64,000 nucleotides of DNA from JAFAXD01 sp051985675 (GTDB lineage: Bacteria > Pseudomonadota > Alphaproteobacteria > Rhizobiales > Xanthobacteraceae), in contig JBPYFJ010000054.1 of the NCBI GenBank assembly GCA_051985675.1, positions 1-64,000 of the forward strand, written 5' to 3'. A program made the position numbers and the translations under genes. The notes beneath the pieces were generated by a model, which had not been told where the DNA came from, ran no database searches, and saw nothing but the letters and a program-made list of their open reading frames with translations. Position 1 is the stretch's first letter; the number at the start of each line of letters is the position of its first letter. Positions 1 to 8,377 of the stretch are shown here, in pieces.

Positions 1-2
1 CG

Positions 3-929
3 GCCGATCAGTTGCGCGGATCCATGCCGGGCGCCGGCCATATGGTCCATATGCCAGGCCACATCTACTATCGGATCGGCCGCTACTTCGACTCGCTCGC
101 GGTCAACAAGGACGCGGTGGCAGCCGACGAGAAATACCTCGCGGCGTCGAATGCACCGATGGGTGTCTACCGGCTCGGCTACTATCCTCACAACGTGCAT
201 TTCATATTGGCGTCGGCGCAGATGTCCGGCGACGGCGAAGCCGCGATCACAGCGGCCCACAGGCTCGAAGGACTGATTCCGGATGCGCAGCTGGGCAAGG
301 CGCCGGGCACGCAGCCGATCAAGGCGGCGATCTACTTCGCCCACGCGATGTTCAGTTCCCCCGAGACGATCCTGGCGCTTCCCGATCCCGGCACCAAGGC
401 GCCGTATCTTGCGGCCATGTGGCACTACGCGCGCGGCGTAGCACAGGCGCGCCGCGGTGATGTCGCGGCTGGTACGACCGAGGCAAATGCAATTGCCTCC
501 ATCGCCAAGACCGGAGACTTGTCGCCCCTCAAGGACGCAGGGATTCCCGCGCTCGACGTGCTCAAGCTCGCGCAGGCCGTGGTCGAGGCGCGCGTCGCGC
601 AGGCGAAGGGCGACCGCGCGACCGCGATCGCGCGCTTTGGCGAAGCGGCAGCGATTCAGGACGCGCTTCGCTACACCGAGCCGCCGTTCTGGTATTATCC
701 GGTGCGGCAGTCACTCGCGGCTGCGCTGATGCAGGCGGGCAAGCTCGACCAGGCGCGGGAGCAATTCCAGCTCGCGCTCAGGCGCGCGCCCAATAACGGC
801 TGGACCTATTACGGCCTTGCCCAGCTCTACCGGAAACGCGGCGACGCCAAGGCGGCGGCGGACGCCGAAGCGCAACTTGCAAAGACCTGGATCGGCGACC
901 GCGCGCTGCTCGACGTGTCGAGGCTGTGA
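3..929 (+). CDS. TPR-repeat protein, N-terminus cut by window edge
   Basis: The frame is open to the left edge, so the start lies outside the window; 308 codons and the stop are seen. Near the visible start is the segment GHMVHMPGHIYYRIGRY, a paired-histidine motif recurrent in a family of bacterial tetratricopeptide-repeat proteins. The last 60 residues (about nt 735-900) hold a recognisable TPR helix pair, with QFQLALRRAPNNGW followed by YYGLAQLYRKRGDA. The middle is alanine-rich and helical, as expected for further degenerate TPR units. No enzymatic motif is visible in this part. TPR arrays normally serve as protein-binding scaffolds; the partner is unknown. The stop codon overlaps the GTG start of the next gene (GTGA), so the two are probably cotranslated. 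Family assignment is firm, function is not. Confidence 0.75.
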   Translation, partial: ADQLRGSMPGAGHMVHMPGHIYYRIGRYFDSLAVNKDAVAADEKYLAASNAPMGVYRLGYYPHNVHFILASAQMSGDGEAAITAAHRLEGLIPDAQLGKAPGTQPIKAAIYFAHAMFSSPETILALPDPGTKAPYLAAMWHYARGVAQARRGDVAAGTTEANAIASIAKTGDLSPLKDAGIPALDVLKLAQAVVEARVAQAKGDRATAIARFGEAAAIQDALRYTEPPFWYYPVRQSLAAALMQAGKLDQAREQFQLALRRAPNNGWTYYGLAQLYRKRGDAKAAADAEAQLAKTWIGDRALLDVSRL

Positions 930-1408
930 ACATGGACGTCACCCGGGAATCGCTGAGCGAGACGTTCAACCTCTACACCGATGCCGAGCTTTTGAAGCTT
1001 TATCGATCCGGCGATTTGACCGAACTCGCAACCGACGTCGCCAGAGCGGAGCTTGCGAAGCGCGGCCTCGATACGGTACGACCTGCTCCCGCACCATCGC
1101 CGGCTCCGCGGCCGGAACCCGAACCCAAACCGGTGATCGAGGGCGATCTCGTGGCAGTCGCACGCCTGCTGGATCCGACTGAGGGCGAGATGTTGCGTGG
1201 ACGGTTGGAAGCCGAGGGCGTACCGGCGATAGTAGTTGATAAGCAGACGGCAACGCAGGTGTTCTATAAGTACACGATCGGCGGCGTGAGGATCCTTGTT
1301 CCCGAGGCGTACCTGGAGCGGGCGCGTGAGATCGTGAAGGCCGATGCGCGCGGCGACTACGCGATCGATGAACAGACCGATGTCGGGCCGCCTTCGGATA
1401 ACGCGTGA
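926..1408 (+). CDS. DUF2007-type signal-transducing domain protein
   Basis: A 160-residue soluble protein. Residues about 1-45 are helical and contain an acidic segment ending in ELAKRGLD. A proline-rich linker follows, and then a ferredoxin-like DUF2007 domain (about residues 70-145) with VARLLDPTEGEMLRGRLEAE, a central VPAIVVD strand and a closing GVRILVPEAYLERAREIV. DUF2007 proteins are often called putative signal-transducing proteins, with no proven biochemical role. The start is GTG at 926, overlapping the previous stop as GTGA; an ATG at 932 is an alternative and changes only two residues. Close coupling to the TPR gene suggests one operon. The domain call rests on the pattern of short strands and the conserved glycine/valine segment. 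Confidence 0.7.
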   Translation: MNMDVTRESLSETFNLYTDAELLKLYRSGDLTELATDVARAELAKRGLDTVRPAPAPSPAPRPEPEPKPVIEGDLVAVARLLDPTEGEMLRGRLEAEGVPAIVVDKQTATQVFYKYTIGGVRILVPEAYLERAREIVKADARGDYAIDEQTDVGPPSDNA

Positions 1409-2377
1409 TCATTCCGGTGTGATGCCGGCGTCGCGCACCACCTGACCCCACTTTGCGGTTTCGGCTGGAATGAATGCGGCGAGTTCCTCCGGTGTGCTGG
1501 TGAGCGGCTCGACCGCCATCCCCTGCATCTTGTCCTGTACGTCCGGGCGCCGGATGTACTCGACCACCGCCCGGTTGAGCGTATCGATGGCCGGCCGCGG
1601 TGTCCCGGCGCGCGCCATCACGGCGAACCATCCGAGTGCCGAATAGCCCGGCAGCGCCGCCTCGGCGATGGTCGGGATGTCGGGCACGACCTTGACCCGA
1701 TGGTCCGTCGTGACGCCGAAGGCCGTGATCTTGCCGTCGCGAATGAGCTGCATCGACGGCAGCAGGTCGACCATCATCACCGGGATCACGCCCGCCATCA
1801 CGTCGGTCAGGGCGGGGACGCTCCCCTTGTAGGGCACATGCTGCATCTTCAGGCCGGCCATCTTCATGAACAATTCCATGAACAGATGATGCGGCGTGCC
1901 GTGTCCGGCGGACGCGTAGCTCAGCTGACCGGGCCGGGCCTTGATATAGGCGATCAGCTCGGGGAGCGTCTTTAAGCCGAGCGCCGGATTGGCGACGAGC
2001 ACGAAATAGGCGGACCCCACGAGGCTCACCGGCGCCAGGTCCTTGATTGGGTCGTAGGGAAGCGACTTGTAGATGTTGGGATTGACGGCGAGCGAGGTCG
2101 CCGATGACATCACCAGCATCGAGCCGTCGGGCGGCGATTTTGCGACCGCGGCCGTGCCGATCTGCATGCTCGCGCCCGGGCGATTCTCGACCACGAACGG
2201 CTGCTTGAGGCGGTCGTGCAGGGCCTCCGCCAGCATGCGGCCCAGGATGTCGGTCGACCCGCCCGGAGCAAACGGAACGACGAACGTCACCGCGCGCTCC
2301 GGATACTCAGCGCGCGCCGGCGCAAGTCCGGCACCGAGCGCAGCCGCCAGCACGATCGCCGCGTATGTTCGGGCCAT
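1409..2377 (-). CDS. Tripartite tricarboxylate transporter substrate-binding protein (TctC/Bug family)
   Basis: A 322-residue periplasmic solute-binding protein. The N-terminus MARTYAAIVLAAALGAG, ending in PARA before EYPERAVTF, is a classical Sec signal peptide. Directly after it comes the Bug-family motif VPFAPGGSTDILGRMLAE, which shapes the carboxylate-binding loop. VENRPGASMQIGTAAVAKS, PYDPIKDLAPVSLVGSAYF and GVTTDHR follow the family order, and the length fits. The frame extends upstream, but ATG 2377 is preceded by GGGAGGA and directly begins the signal peptide, so it was chosen. No TctA or TctB membrane subunit lies nearby, so this is an orphan receptor, as is common in this group. It may feed a remote permease or act as a sensor partner. 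The ligand cannot be read, but the family binds carboxylates. Confidence 0.9.
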   Translation of the reverse strand: MARTYAAIVLAAALGAGLAPARAEYPERAVTFVVPFAPGGSTDILGRMLAEALHDRLKQPFVVENRPGASMQIGTAAVAKSPPDGSMLVMSSATSLAVNPNIYKSLPYDPIKDLAPVSLVGSAYFVLVANPALGLKTLPELIAYIKARPGQLSYASAGHGTPHHLFMELFMKMAGLKMQHVPYKGSVPALTDVMAGVIPVMMVDLLPSMQLIRDGKITAFGVTTDHRVKVVPDIPTIAEAALPGYSALGWFAVMARAGTPRPAIDTLNRAVVEYIRRPDVQDKMQGMAVEPLTSTPEELAAFIPAETAKWGQVVRDAGITPE

Positions 2378-2482
2378 CCCGCGTCCTCCCCGTTCGTTTG
2401 GCCGGGAGGTTAGAGCATTCGCCGGCAAAAAGCCTGTCCGTGTCCGTATCCGCGCGCCCATTGATGCCTCTCTGGTGGAATT

Positions 2483-2587
2483 GGGCATCCATGGCGAGAA
2501 CGTCGCCAAAACCACCGTCTATTCAATATGTTGTCATGGATGCCCGGAATCGCCGTTTTTGAGCATACATGGGGCATCCATGGCGAG
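2483..2587. repeat. Short direct/inverted repeats in the TctC-side gap
   Basis: The 16-mer GGGCATCCATGGCGAG occurs exactly at 2483-2498 and again at 2572-2587. Between them, CATGGATGCCC at 2535-2545 is the perfect reverse complement of the first 11 bases, so 2483-2545 can fold into a stem with a loop of about 40 nt. The arm sequence resembles the CATGGATGCCCGG arms of extragenic palindromic elements common in Bradyrhizobium and Rhodopseudomonas relatives, so this is probably a decayed copy. The 336-nt gap 2378-2713 holds no convincing gene. Confidence 0.6.
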
Positions 2588-2670
2588 CATGTTCGCGGCC
2601 GAAAGCAGCTGTGCGCGGGCGTTGCCGGGGGCCGTCATCGGCCCTATTTGGAGCATGTTCAGCGCCGAAA
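2585..2670. repeat. Second imperfect direct repeat, 66 nt apart
   Basis: GAGCATGTTCGCGGCCGAAA at 2585-2604 recurs at 2651-2670 as GAGCATGTTCAGCGCCGAAA, 17 of 20 matching. The second copy is followed by a small hairpin (CTCGGT, loop CTCGA, ACCGAG). The unit overlaps the end of the preceding 16-bp repeat, so the gap looks like a partly decayed tandem array. No function is evident. Confidence 0.5.
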
Positions 2671-2713
2671 ACTCGGTCTCGAACCGAGATTGATCCGGCC
2701 GCACGGATGTCCG

Positions 2714-2875
2714 ATGTCGCAGCTTTCCTCCTCCCTACACGCCTTGCCGCGCCCGCTGATGGCGGTGGGCGTCGCCGTCACCTTGCTGGTCGCGGCTGCG
2801 GTCGCGCTCTGGGTGCACTACGGAACGGCCGTGTTCTACGAGATGATCGCGGCCGGGGTGGCATGGTGCCTGTGA
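2714..2875 (+). CDS. Small single-pass membrane protein upstream of SCO
   Basis: A 53-residue protein starting at ATG 2714. A hydrophobic helix AVGVAVTLLVAAAVALWV spans about residues 17-34, followed by a short polar turn and a second weakly hydrophobic segment ending in AGVAWCL. The longer open frame upstream reads through repeat DNA with no protein-like composition, so the internal ATG was chosen. The gene ends 7 nt before the SCO chaperone gene, which suggests cotranscription and a role near cytochrome oxidase or copper handling; that role is inferred from position only. No named family is recognised. Confidence 0.55.
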   Translation: MSQLSSSLHALPRPLMAVGVAVTLLVAAAVALWVHYGTAVFYEMIAAGVAWCL

Positions 2876-2882
2876 GAACGCG

Positions 2883-3482
2883 ATGACCGCCAAGACAACG
2901 CGCCTCTTGCTCGTGCTCGCCGCCTTTGTGGCCGGCCTGATCGTCTGCTTCGGCGTGGTCGTGCTGGTGACCGGGCAAGCGGGCGCGCCGATCCGCGCGC
3001 AGGCGGCCGCCATCGGCGGTCCGTTCCATCTGGTTGACCAGGACGGACGCCAGGTGAGCGACCAGGATTTCCGCGGCAAGCCGCTGCTGGTGTTCTTTGG
3101 CTACACCCATTGTCCCGACGTCTGCCCGACCACCCTGTTCGACGTGTCCGAGGTTCTGCGGCGCCTCGGTCCGGATGCCGACCGGGCCGCCGCGCTGTTC
3201 ATCACGGTCGATCCGCAGCGCGATACGCCGGTGTCGCTCAAGGATTACCTCTCGAGCTTCGATCCGCACCTGCGCGGCGCCACCGGCGATGCGGCCGCAA
3301 TCGCCGCCGTCGCAAAAGCCTACCGGGTCTATTACAAGAAGGTCCCGACCGAGGGCGACGACTACACGATGGACCACACTGCCATCGTCTACCTGATGGA
3401 TAAGGATGGACATTTTGTTGCGCCGTTCAGCCTGCGCCGAACTCCCGAAGCCGCCGCCGATGACCTTCGCCGCTATCTCTGA
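2883..3482 (+). CDS. SCO family copper chaperone
   Basis: A 199-residue membrane-anchored thioredoxin-fold protein of the SCO1/SenC family, which delivers copper to the CuA site of cytochrome c oxidase. One N-terminal anchor (about residues 7-30) precedes the periplasmic domain. The copper-binding motif CPDVC (C77, C81) sits in FGYTHCPDVCPTTLFD, and the third ligand is H165 in MDHTAIVYLMD. FITVDPQRDTP is the usual family segment. The length is normal. The gene sits 7 nt after a small membrane protein and overlaps the next gene by 23 nt, so the three probably form one transcript. No oxidase subunit genes are in the window. Confidence 0.95.
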   Translation: MTAKTTRLLLVLAAFVAGLIVCFGVVVLVTGQAGAPIRAQAAAIGGPFHLVDQDGRQVSDQDFRGKPLLVFFGYTHCPDVCPTTLFDVSEVLRRLGPDADRAAALFITVDPQRDTPVSLKDYLSSFDPHLRGATGDAAAIAAVAKAYRVYYKKVPTEGDDYTMDHTAIVYLMDKDGHFVAPFSLRRTPEAAADDLRRYL

Positions 3483-4443
3483 TTCGACGCCGGCGCGGCG
3501 CATCGGGGCAAAGCGTCTGCTGTGGATCGGACTCCTGGCGGGATTCTGCTCCGCCACGCTCGTTCCAGCCGCGGCCCAAAACCTGCCGTCGAAACTGCCG
3601 CCCGCACCGCCGGCGGCTCAGCCGGCCCCTGCGCTGCCGGCGACGCCGGCTCCGCCATCGGCCGCCACCCAAGCGGCGATTGCCAAGCCGCCGGTGCCGA
3701 GCTTTTGGGATCCGCGGCGACGGCCGGAGCGGCCGGATCTGTCACGCGTCAACCTGATCCGCTTCATGACCGAAGTCGATTATCCGCCGTTCGACTATGC
3801 GGGCCAGGACGGAAATCCGATCGGATTCAACGTCGATCTCGCGCGCCTGATTTGCGACGAGTTGAAAGTTCCCTGCACCATGCAGATGCGCCGGTTCGAC
3901 ACGCTGATCGATGCGCTCAATGACAACAAGGGCGATGCCGCCATCGCTTCCATGGCGGTCACCGCGCAAACGCGCGAGAAGCTAGACTTCAGCGACCCCT
4001 ATTACCGCCCGATCGGCCGGTTCGCGGCGAGGCGCGACGCCGGCAGCGTGTTCCCAGAGCCGCTTGACGGCAAGAAGATCGCGGTCGTGGCCGGCACTGC
4101 CCACGACGAATATGCGCGCGCGCTGTTCACCCAAGGCGACATCCGCCGGTATCCCGGCATGGAGGCTGCGCGCGACGCGCTCCGGCGCGGCGAGGTCGAC
4201 CTCCTGTTCGGCGACGGATTTGCGCTGGCGTCCTGGCTCAACGGCACCGATTCGAACAATTGCTGCACGTTTGTTGGCGGACCCTATACGGAAAGCCGCG
4301 TGTTCGGCGAGGGCGTCGGCATAGCGGTCAAACGCGGCAATGATACGCTGCGGCAGGCCTTCAACTGGGCGCTGTTTCGCCTCTGGGAAAAAGGCAAGTT
4401 CGCCGAGCTCTGGCTGCGTTATTTCCCGATCAATCCGTACTAA
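3460..4443 (+). CDS. Transporter substrate-binding protein (SBP_bac_3 type)
   Basis: A 327-residue extracellular solute-binding protein of the amino-acid type. An N-terminal hydrophobic segment (about residues 17-36, LLWIGLLAGF...) acts as an export signal. A proline/alanine-rich linker (about residues 40-85) follows, and then the bilobal domain beginning at LIRFMTEVDYPPFDYAG. The motif PIGFNVDLARLICDEL, then ASMAVTAQTREKLDFSDPYY, is diagnostic of the periplasmic binding family 3 fold. The start ATG 3460 lies inside the SCO gene and is the last ATG before the signal segment. No permease or ATPase gene is adjacent, so it is an orphan receptor; a signalling use is possible. The ligand is unknown. 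Confidence 0.85.
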   Translation: MTFAAISDSTPARRIGAKRLLWIGLLAGFCSATLVPAAAQNLPSKLPPAPPAAQPAPALPATPAPPSAATQAAIAKPPVPSFWDPRRRPERPDLSRVNLIRFMTEVDYPPFDYAGQDGNPIGFNVDLARLICDELKVPCTMQMRRFDTLIDALNDNKGDAAIASMAVTAQTREKLDFSDPYYRPIGRFAARRDAGSVFPEPLDGKKIAVVAGTAHDEYARALFTQGDIRRYPGMEAARDALRRGEVDLLFGDGFALASWLNGTDSNNCCTFVGGPYTESRVFGEGVGIAVKRGNDTLRQAFNWALFRLWEKGKFAELWLRYFPINPY

Positions 4444-4455
4444 TCTCTTCCGCGC

Positions 4456-6096
4456 ATGACTGATATCGAGACCACTGCCGCATCATTGCGCGCGCTCGCC
4501 GAGCAATCGACCGCTTGGCCGTTCGAAGAAGCCCGCAAGATCGTCGGCCGCCTCAAGACGCATCCGAAAGACGAGGTGATCTTCGAGACCGGGTACGGTC
4601 CCTCCGGCCTGCCACACATCGGGACGTTCGGCGAGGTGGCGCGCACCACCATGGTGCGGCATGCCTTTCGGGTGCTGACCGACGACAAGGTGCGCACGCG
4701 CCTGATCGCGTTCTCGGACGACATGGATGGCCTGCGCAAAGTCCCAGACAACATCCCCAACAAGGATCTGGTCGAGCAGTATCTCAAGCAGCCGCTGACG
4801 CGGGTGCCTGATCCGTTCGGAACGCACCCAAGCTTCGGCGAGCACAATAACGCGCGGCTGCGCGCGTTCCTCGACGCGTTTGGGTTCGAGTACGAGTTCC
4901 TGTCGTCGACGGCGTGTTACACCTCCGGCCGCTTCGATAATGCGTTGCTGCGCGTGCTGGAACGCTTCGATCAGGTGATGGCGATCATGTTGCCGTCGCT
5001 GCGCGAGGAGCGGGCCGCGACTTACTCGCCGTTTCTACCGATCTCGCCCAAAACCGGCGTCGTGTTGGAGGTTCCGATCGTGGCGCACGATGCGCGCGCC
5101 GGCACCATCACCTACGATGACCCCGACAGCGGCGAACGCGTGACCGCGCCGGTGACGGGCGGGCGCGCCAAGCTGCAATGGAAGCCGGACTGGGCCATGC
5201 GCTGGCTCGCACTCGGCGTCGACTACGAGATGGCCGGCAAGGACCTGATCGATTCGGTGAAGCTCTCGAGCGAGATCTGCCGTGCGCTCGGCGGTACGCC
5301 GCCGGAAGGCTTCAACTACGAGCTCTTTCTCGACGAGAAGGGCCAGAAAATTTCAAAGTCGAAGGGCAACGGCCTGACCATCGAGGAGTGGCTGCGGTAC
5401 GCCAGCCCGGAAAGCCTCGCATTGTTCATGTATCGCGAGCCGAAGGCGGCGAAGCGGCTTTATTTCGACGTCATCCCGCGTCACGTCGACGAGTATCAGC
5501 AGTTTCTGGAAGCCTATCAGCGCCAGGATGCGCGCCAACGTCTGTCCAACCCGGTCTGGCACATTCATTCGGGTGCGCCGCCGCAGCCCGAAATGCCAAT
5601 CTCGTTCGCGATGCTGCTTAGTCTGGTGACGGCGTCGAACGCCGAGAACGCCGAGACCCTGTGGGGGTTTATCGGGCGCTATCGGCCGGGGGTTACGGCC
5701 GCGACCCATCCCAAGCTCGGACAAATGGTGGATTACGCGATCCACTATTTCCGCGACTTCGTGCTGCCGGAAAAGAAGTTCCGCGAGCCGACACTCGCGG
5801 AGCGCGCCGCGCTGATTGACCTGCGCGACGCACTTGCACAGTTGCCGGCCGACGCCACGGCCGAGCGCATTCAGGAAGTCGTCTACGAGGTTGGTCGGCG
5901 CGAGCCGTTTCTCGACACGTCTGGCAAGGTCAAGACCAAGGACGGAAAGCCCGGCGTCGTGCTCGATTGGTTCAACATGCTGTACCAGGTGCTGCTCGGC
6001 CAGGAAAAAGGCCCGCGGTTCGGGTCGTTCGTTGCCGTCTACGGTTTGCAGAATACGATTGATATGATTGACGGCGCGCTGGCGAGGTCGGCGTAA
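4456..6096 (+). CDS. lysK: Lysine--tRNA ligase, class I
   Basis: A 546-residue class I lysyl-tRNA synthetase, which charges tRNA-Lys using ATP. Alphaproteobacteria commonly use this archaeal-type enzyme in place of the class II LysS. The Rossmann-fold signature is the HIGH-like HIGT at residues 54-57 in GPSGLPHIGTFGE, and the KMSKS loop is KISKS at 298-302. EVARTTMVRHAFR and the acidic DDMDGLRKVP segment are characteristic of the class I LysRS family. The C-terminal third is the helical anticodon-binding cage. Length is as expected. It begins 12 nt after the binding-protein gene and may be cotranscribed with it. No second lysyl-tRNA synthetase is seen in the window. Confidence 0.97.
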   Translation: MTDIETTAASLRALAEQSTAWPFEEARKIVGRLKTHPKDEVIFETGYGPSGLPHIGTFGEVARTTMVRHAFRVLTDDKVRTRLIAFSDDMDGLRKVPDNIPNKDLVEQYLKQPLTRVPDPFGTHPSFGEHNNARLRAFLDAFGFEYEFLSSTACYTSGRFDNALLRVLERFDQVMAIMLPSLREERAATYSPFLPISPKTGVVLEVPIVAHDARAGTITYDDPDSGERVTAPVTGGRAKLQWKPDWAMRWLALGVDYEMAGKDLIDSVKLSSEICRALGGTPPEGFNYELFLDEKGQKISKSKGNGLTIEEWLRYASPESLALFMYREPKAAKRLYFDVIPRHVDEYQQFLEAYQRQDARQRLSNPVWHIHSGAPPQPEMPISFAMLLSLVTASNAENAETLWGFIGRYRPGVTAATHPKLGQMVDYAIHYFRDFVLPEKKFREPTLAERAALIDLRDALAQLPADATAERIQEVVYEVGRREPFLDTSGKVKTKDGKPGVVLDWFNMLYQVLLGQEKGPRFGSFVAVYGLQNTIDMIDGALARSA

Positions 6097-6111
6097 TCCG
6101 GAAGCTTACGA

Positions 6112-6741
6112 TCACTGAGTTGCCCAGACGATGCGGGCCATCCAGGCGACATCCTCGACCGGAAGCGAGCGCTCCGCGTGATCGCTCGTGAGCGTCCGGA
6201 TGTCGATCGTCTTGCCGGCGGTGCGCCGGAGCTCCGTCGCTAGCAATTCTCCCGTCCGCGTCATGACGACGACGCGGTCGCCGCGACGGACCGGGGCAGC
6301 CGGCGAGATCACGATGACGGTGCCGTCCCGATAGGTCGGCTGCAGGATGTCGCCGGCGATTTCGAGCGCGTAGGCGTGTTCGTCTTGCGGCGCCGCAAAC
6401 CGGATTTCATCCCACCCCTTCGCGGTCGGAAATCCGGCGGCATCGAAATGGCTCATCGCGCTTACCTGCCCAAACCCCATGAGCGGCAGTGTGCGCCCGG
6501 CGTCTGCGGGGCGATCCGTAATCAGCCCGACGAATTCCTCAATGGATATTCCGGTTGCGGCGAGGGATTTCGCGACTGATTCGGTGGATGGCCAGCGCTC
6601 GCGCCCCTGCCGGGTTATTCGCTTCGACTTGTTGAACGTGGTCGGGTCGAGCCCGGCGCGCTTGGCGAGCCCGGACGCGGACAGGTTCGCGCGCTTGGCA
6701 AGCCGGTCGATCGCCGCCCAGATTTGCGCGTGGGTCAACAT
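6112..6741 (-). CDS. HTH regulator with LexA/S24-like domain lacking the catalytic pair
   Basis: A 209-residue transcription regulator. The N-terminal half (residues about 1-70) carries an XRE-like helix-turn-helix (LSASGLAKRAGLDPTTFNKS). The C-terminal half is a peptidase S24 fold, starting near YALEIAGDILQPTYRDG and continuing VRRGDRVVVMTRTGELLATEL. In autocleaving LexA/CI-like members the first motif is GDSM and a lysine stands in the last segment. Here the serine position is Ile and the lysine position is Thr, so self-cleavage is unlikely. The start ATG 6741 begins MLTHAQIW, matching the usual start of this subfamily; an upstream in-frame start at 6774 would add an atypical leader. It converges on lysK. 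Its targets are unknown. Confidence 0.85.
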   Translation of the reverse strand: MLTHAQIWAAIDRLAKRANLSASGLAKRAGLDPTTFNKSKRITRQGRERWPSTESVAKSLAATGISIEEFVGLITDRPADAGRTLPLMGFGQVSAMSHFDAAGFPTAKGWDEIRFAAPQDEHAYALEIAGDILQPTYRDGTVIVISPAAPVRRGDRVVVMTRTGELLATELRRTAGKTIDIRTLTSDHAERSLPVEDVAWMARIVWATQ

Positions 6742-6967
6742 CACGAAGACTCGGGGAAATTCGGTCAGCGGCAAGTACTCTGATTAGGAATTATAACCTC
6801 GCAATGACGATGTCCAGGTTGTTTTCAACCTTTCCCGGGACTCGCGCGATTGATCGCCGTCAGGGTGGCGCCTCGCCGCACACTTCCGCTCCGCTCCGAT
6901 GACGGTCGAGGAGTCCGCAACGCCGCGGAAGATGCTATAGGGTGCACCCCAACTCCTGGAGCCCGCC

Positions 6968-8059
6968 GTGATCGGCCTGTTCGACCGTCTCGCCCGCCCG
7001 CTATTGCGCGCGCTCGATCCGGAGGACGCCCATGCTTTGAGCTTGCAAGCGCTGAGATACGCGCCGCTCATGCGCGCTGTCAGCGATGACCGGCGCCTTG
7101 GCGTGCGGGCCTTCGGACTGAATTTCCCTAACCCAATCGGGATTGCGGCCGGCTACGACAAGGGCGCGGATGTACCGGACGCGCTGCTCCGGCTCGGGTT
7201 CGGGTTCGTCGAGGTCGGCACCATCACGCCGCGACCGCAGGCCGGCAATCCGCGCCCGCGGCTGTTTCGTCTTGATGCGGACGAGGGCGTCATCAACCGC
7301 CTCGGCTTCAATAGTCCGGGGGCGGACGTGGTGTTCGCACGGCTGAAGGCCCGCGGCACGAACAGCGGTATCGTGGGTATCAACGTCGGTGCCAACCGCG
7401 ACACCGTCGACCGCGGTTCCGACTATGTGCGGCTGATCGAGATCTACGCGCCGGTTGCTAGCTATTTTACCGTCAACGTCTCGTCGCCCAACACGCCGGG
7501 CTTGCGCGACCTGCAGCAGGCCCGCGCCCTCGATGATCTGCTGGCGCGGGTCATCGCGGCCCGAGAACGTGCTGCGCTCAAGGTCCGCGCTGCGCCGGTG
7601 CTGCTGAAGATCGCTCCGGATCTCACGTTGTCCGAGCTCGACGACGTGGTCGCGGTGGCGCGCCGTCGGCGCGTCGACGGCATGATCGTCGGCAACACGA
7701 CGACCTCCCGGCCCGCGGATTTGCGCGATCCGAAAGCCAAGCAGGCGGGCGGGCTCTCCGGCAAACCGCTGTTTCGTCTCGCAACCCGCATGCTCGCCGA
7801 GACGTTTGTACGGGCGGAGAACGCTTTTCCATTGGTTGGGGTCGGCGGCATCGATACGGGCGCGGCCGGGGTCGCCAAGGTGCGGGCCGGCGCCAGCCTG
7901 ATCCAACTTTACTCCGGCTTGGTATTCCGCGGCCTCGGGCTCATTGCGGAGATCAAGGCCGAGCTGTTGCGCGCGTTGGACGCAAGCCGCGGACAGGGCC
8001 TCAGCGATCTTGTAGGGGTCGATGCGGCGGCCATCACCGGCGAGCTCTGGCCCGGATGA
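6968..8059 (+). CDS. pyrD: Dihydroorotate dehydrogenase (quinone), class 2
   Basis: A 363-residue FMN enzyme of pyrimidine synthesis that oxidises dihydroorotate to orotate and passes electrons to the membrane quinone pool. The N-terminal helices (FDRLARPLLRALDPEDAHAL) are the class 2 membrane-docking extension. NPIGIAAGYDKGAD and GTITPRPQAGNPRPRLFRL are family signatures, and the catalytic serine lies in NVSSPNTPGLRDLQ. The FMN-phosphate loop is VGVGGIDTGAAG. The start is GTG 6968, placed 7 nt after a TGGAG Shine-Dalgarno stretch, and gives the usual N-terminus. It is transcribed away from the S24 regulator, with 226 nt between the two starts. Confidence 0.97.
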   Translation: MIGLFDRLARPLLRALDPEDAHALSLQALRYAPLMRAVSDDRRLGVRAFGLNFPNPIGIAAGYDKGADVPDALLRLGFGFVEVGTITPRPQAGNPRPRLFRLDADEGVINRLGFNSPGADVVFARLKARGTNSGIVGINVGANRDTVDRGSDYVRLIEIYAPVASYFTVNVSSPNTPGLRDLQQARALDDLLARVIAARERAALKVRAAPVLLKIAPDLTLSELDDVVAVARRRRVDGMIVGNTTTSRPADLRDPKAKQAGGLSGKPLFRLATRMLAETFVRAENAFPLVGVGGIDTGAAGVAKVRAGASLIQLYSGLVFRGLGLIAEIKAELLRALDASRGQGLSDLVGVDAAAITGELWPG

Positions 8060-8076
8060 TCATTGGACAATGAGCG

Positions 8077-8352
8077 CTACGTTCGGCCGCTTGTGCTTTT
8101 TGCGAGCCGCATGACCAGCCAGATCGGGATCACCAGGACGGCGCCAAGCAGGAAATAGCGGCACAGCCACCAGATCGCATCAAAACCCATGTCCCAGACC
8201 TGACGTACGAGGTTCTGCAAGCTGCGCCAGAGATTGAGTGGGTCGAGGCCCAGCGCCGAAAGGATAACGCCGACCAGGATCGACAACAGAACGAGCCGCA
8301 CCGCGACTGAAAGTGGCGGCCCACCGAAGAACTGCTTGATCCGTTCGGACAT
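8077..8352 (-). CDS. Small two-helix membrane protein (DUF6460-like)
   Basis: A 91-residue protein beginning MSERIKQFFGGPPLSVAVRL. It has two hydrophobic helices, about residues 18-36 (LVLLSILVGVILSALGL) and 60-80 (WLCRYFLLGAVLVIPIWLVM), joined by an amphipathic stretch with DPLNLWRSLQNLV. This pattern matches the small family named DUF6460 in Hyphomicrobiales, whose function is unknown. The frame extends upstream into ligase-end DNA, but ATG 8352 gives the conserved N-terminus. It lies 25 nt after the ligase gene on the same strand and may be carried on its transcript. Confidence 0.75.
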   Translation of the reverse strand: MSERIKQFFGGPPLSVAVRLVLLSILVGVILSALGLDPLNLWRSLQNLVRQVWDMGFDAIWWLCRYFLLGAVLVIPIWLVMRLAKSTSGRT

Positions 8353-8377
8353 GGTCTTCCGTTCCTCCCGCCGGCGT

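Noticed and set aside
6775..6967. A small gene between the S24 regulator and pyrD
   Set aside because: Open frames here are short, lack a Shine-Dalgarno and have no protein-like composition; the stretch is better read as a control region.
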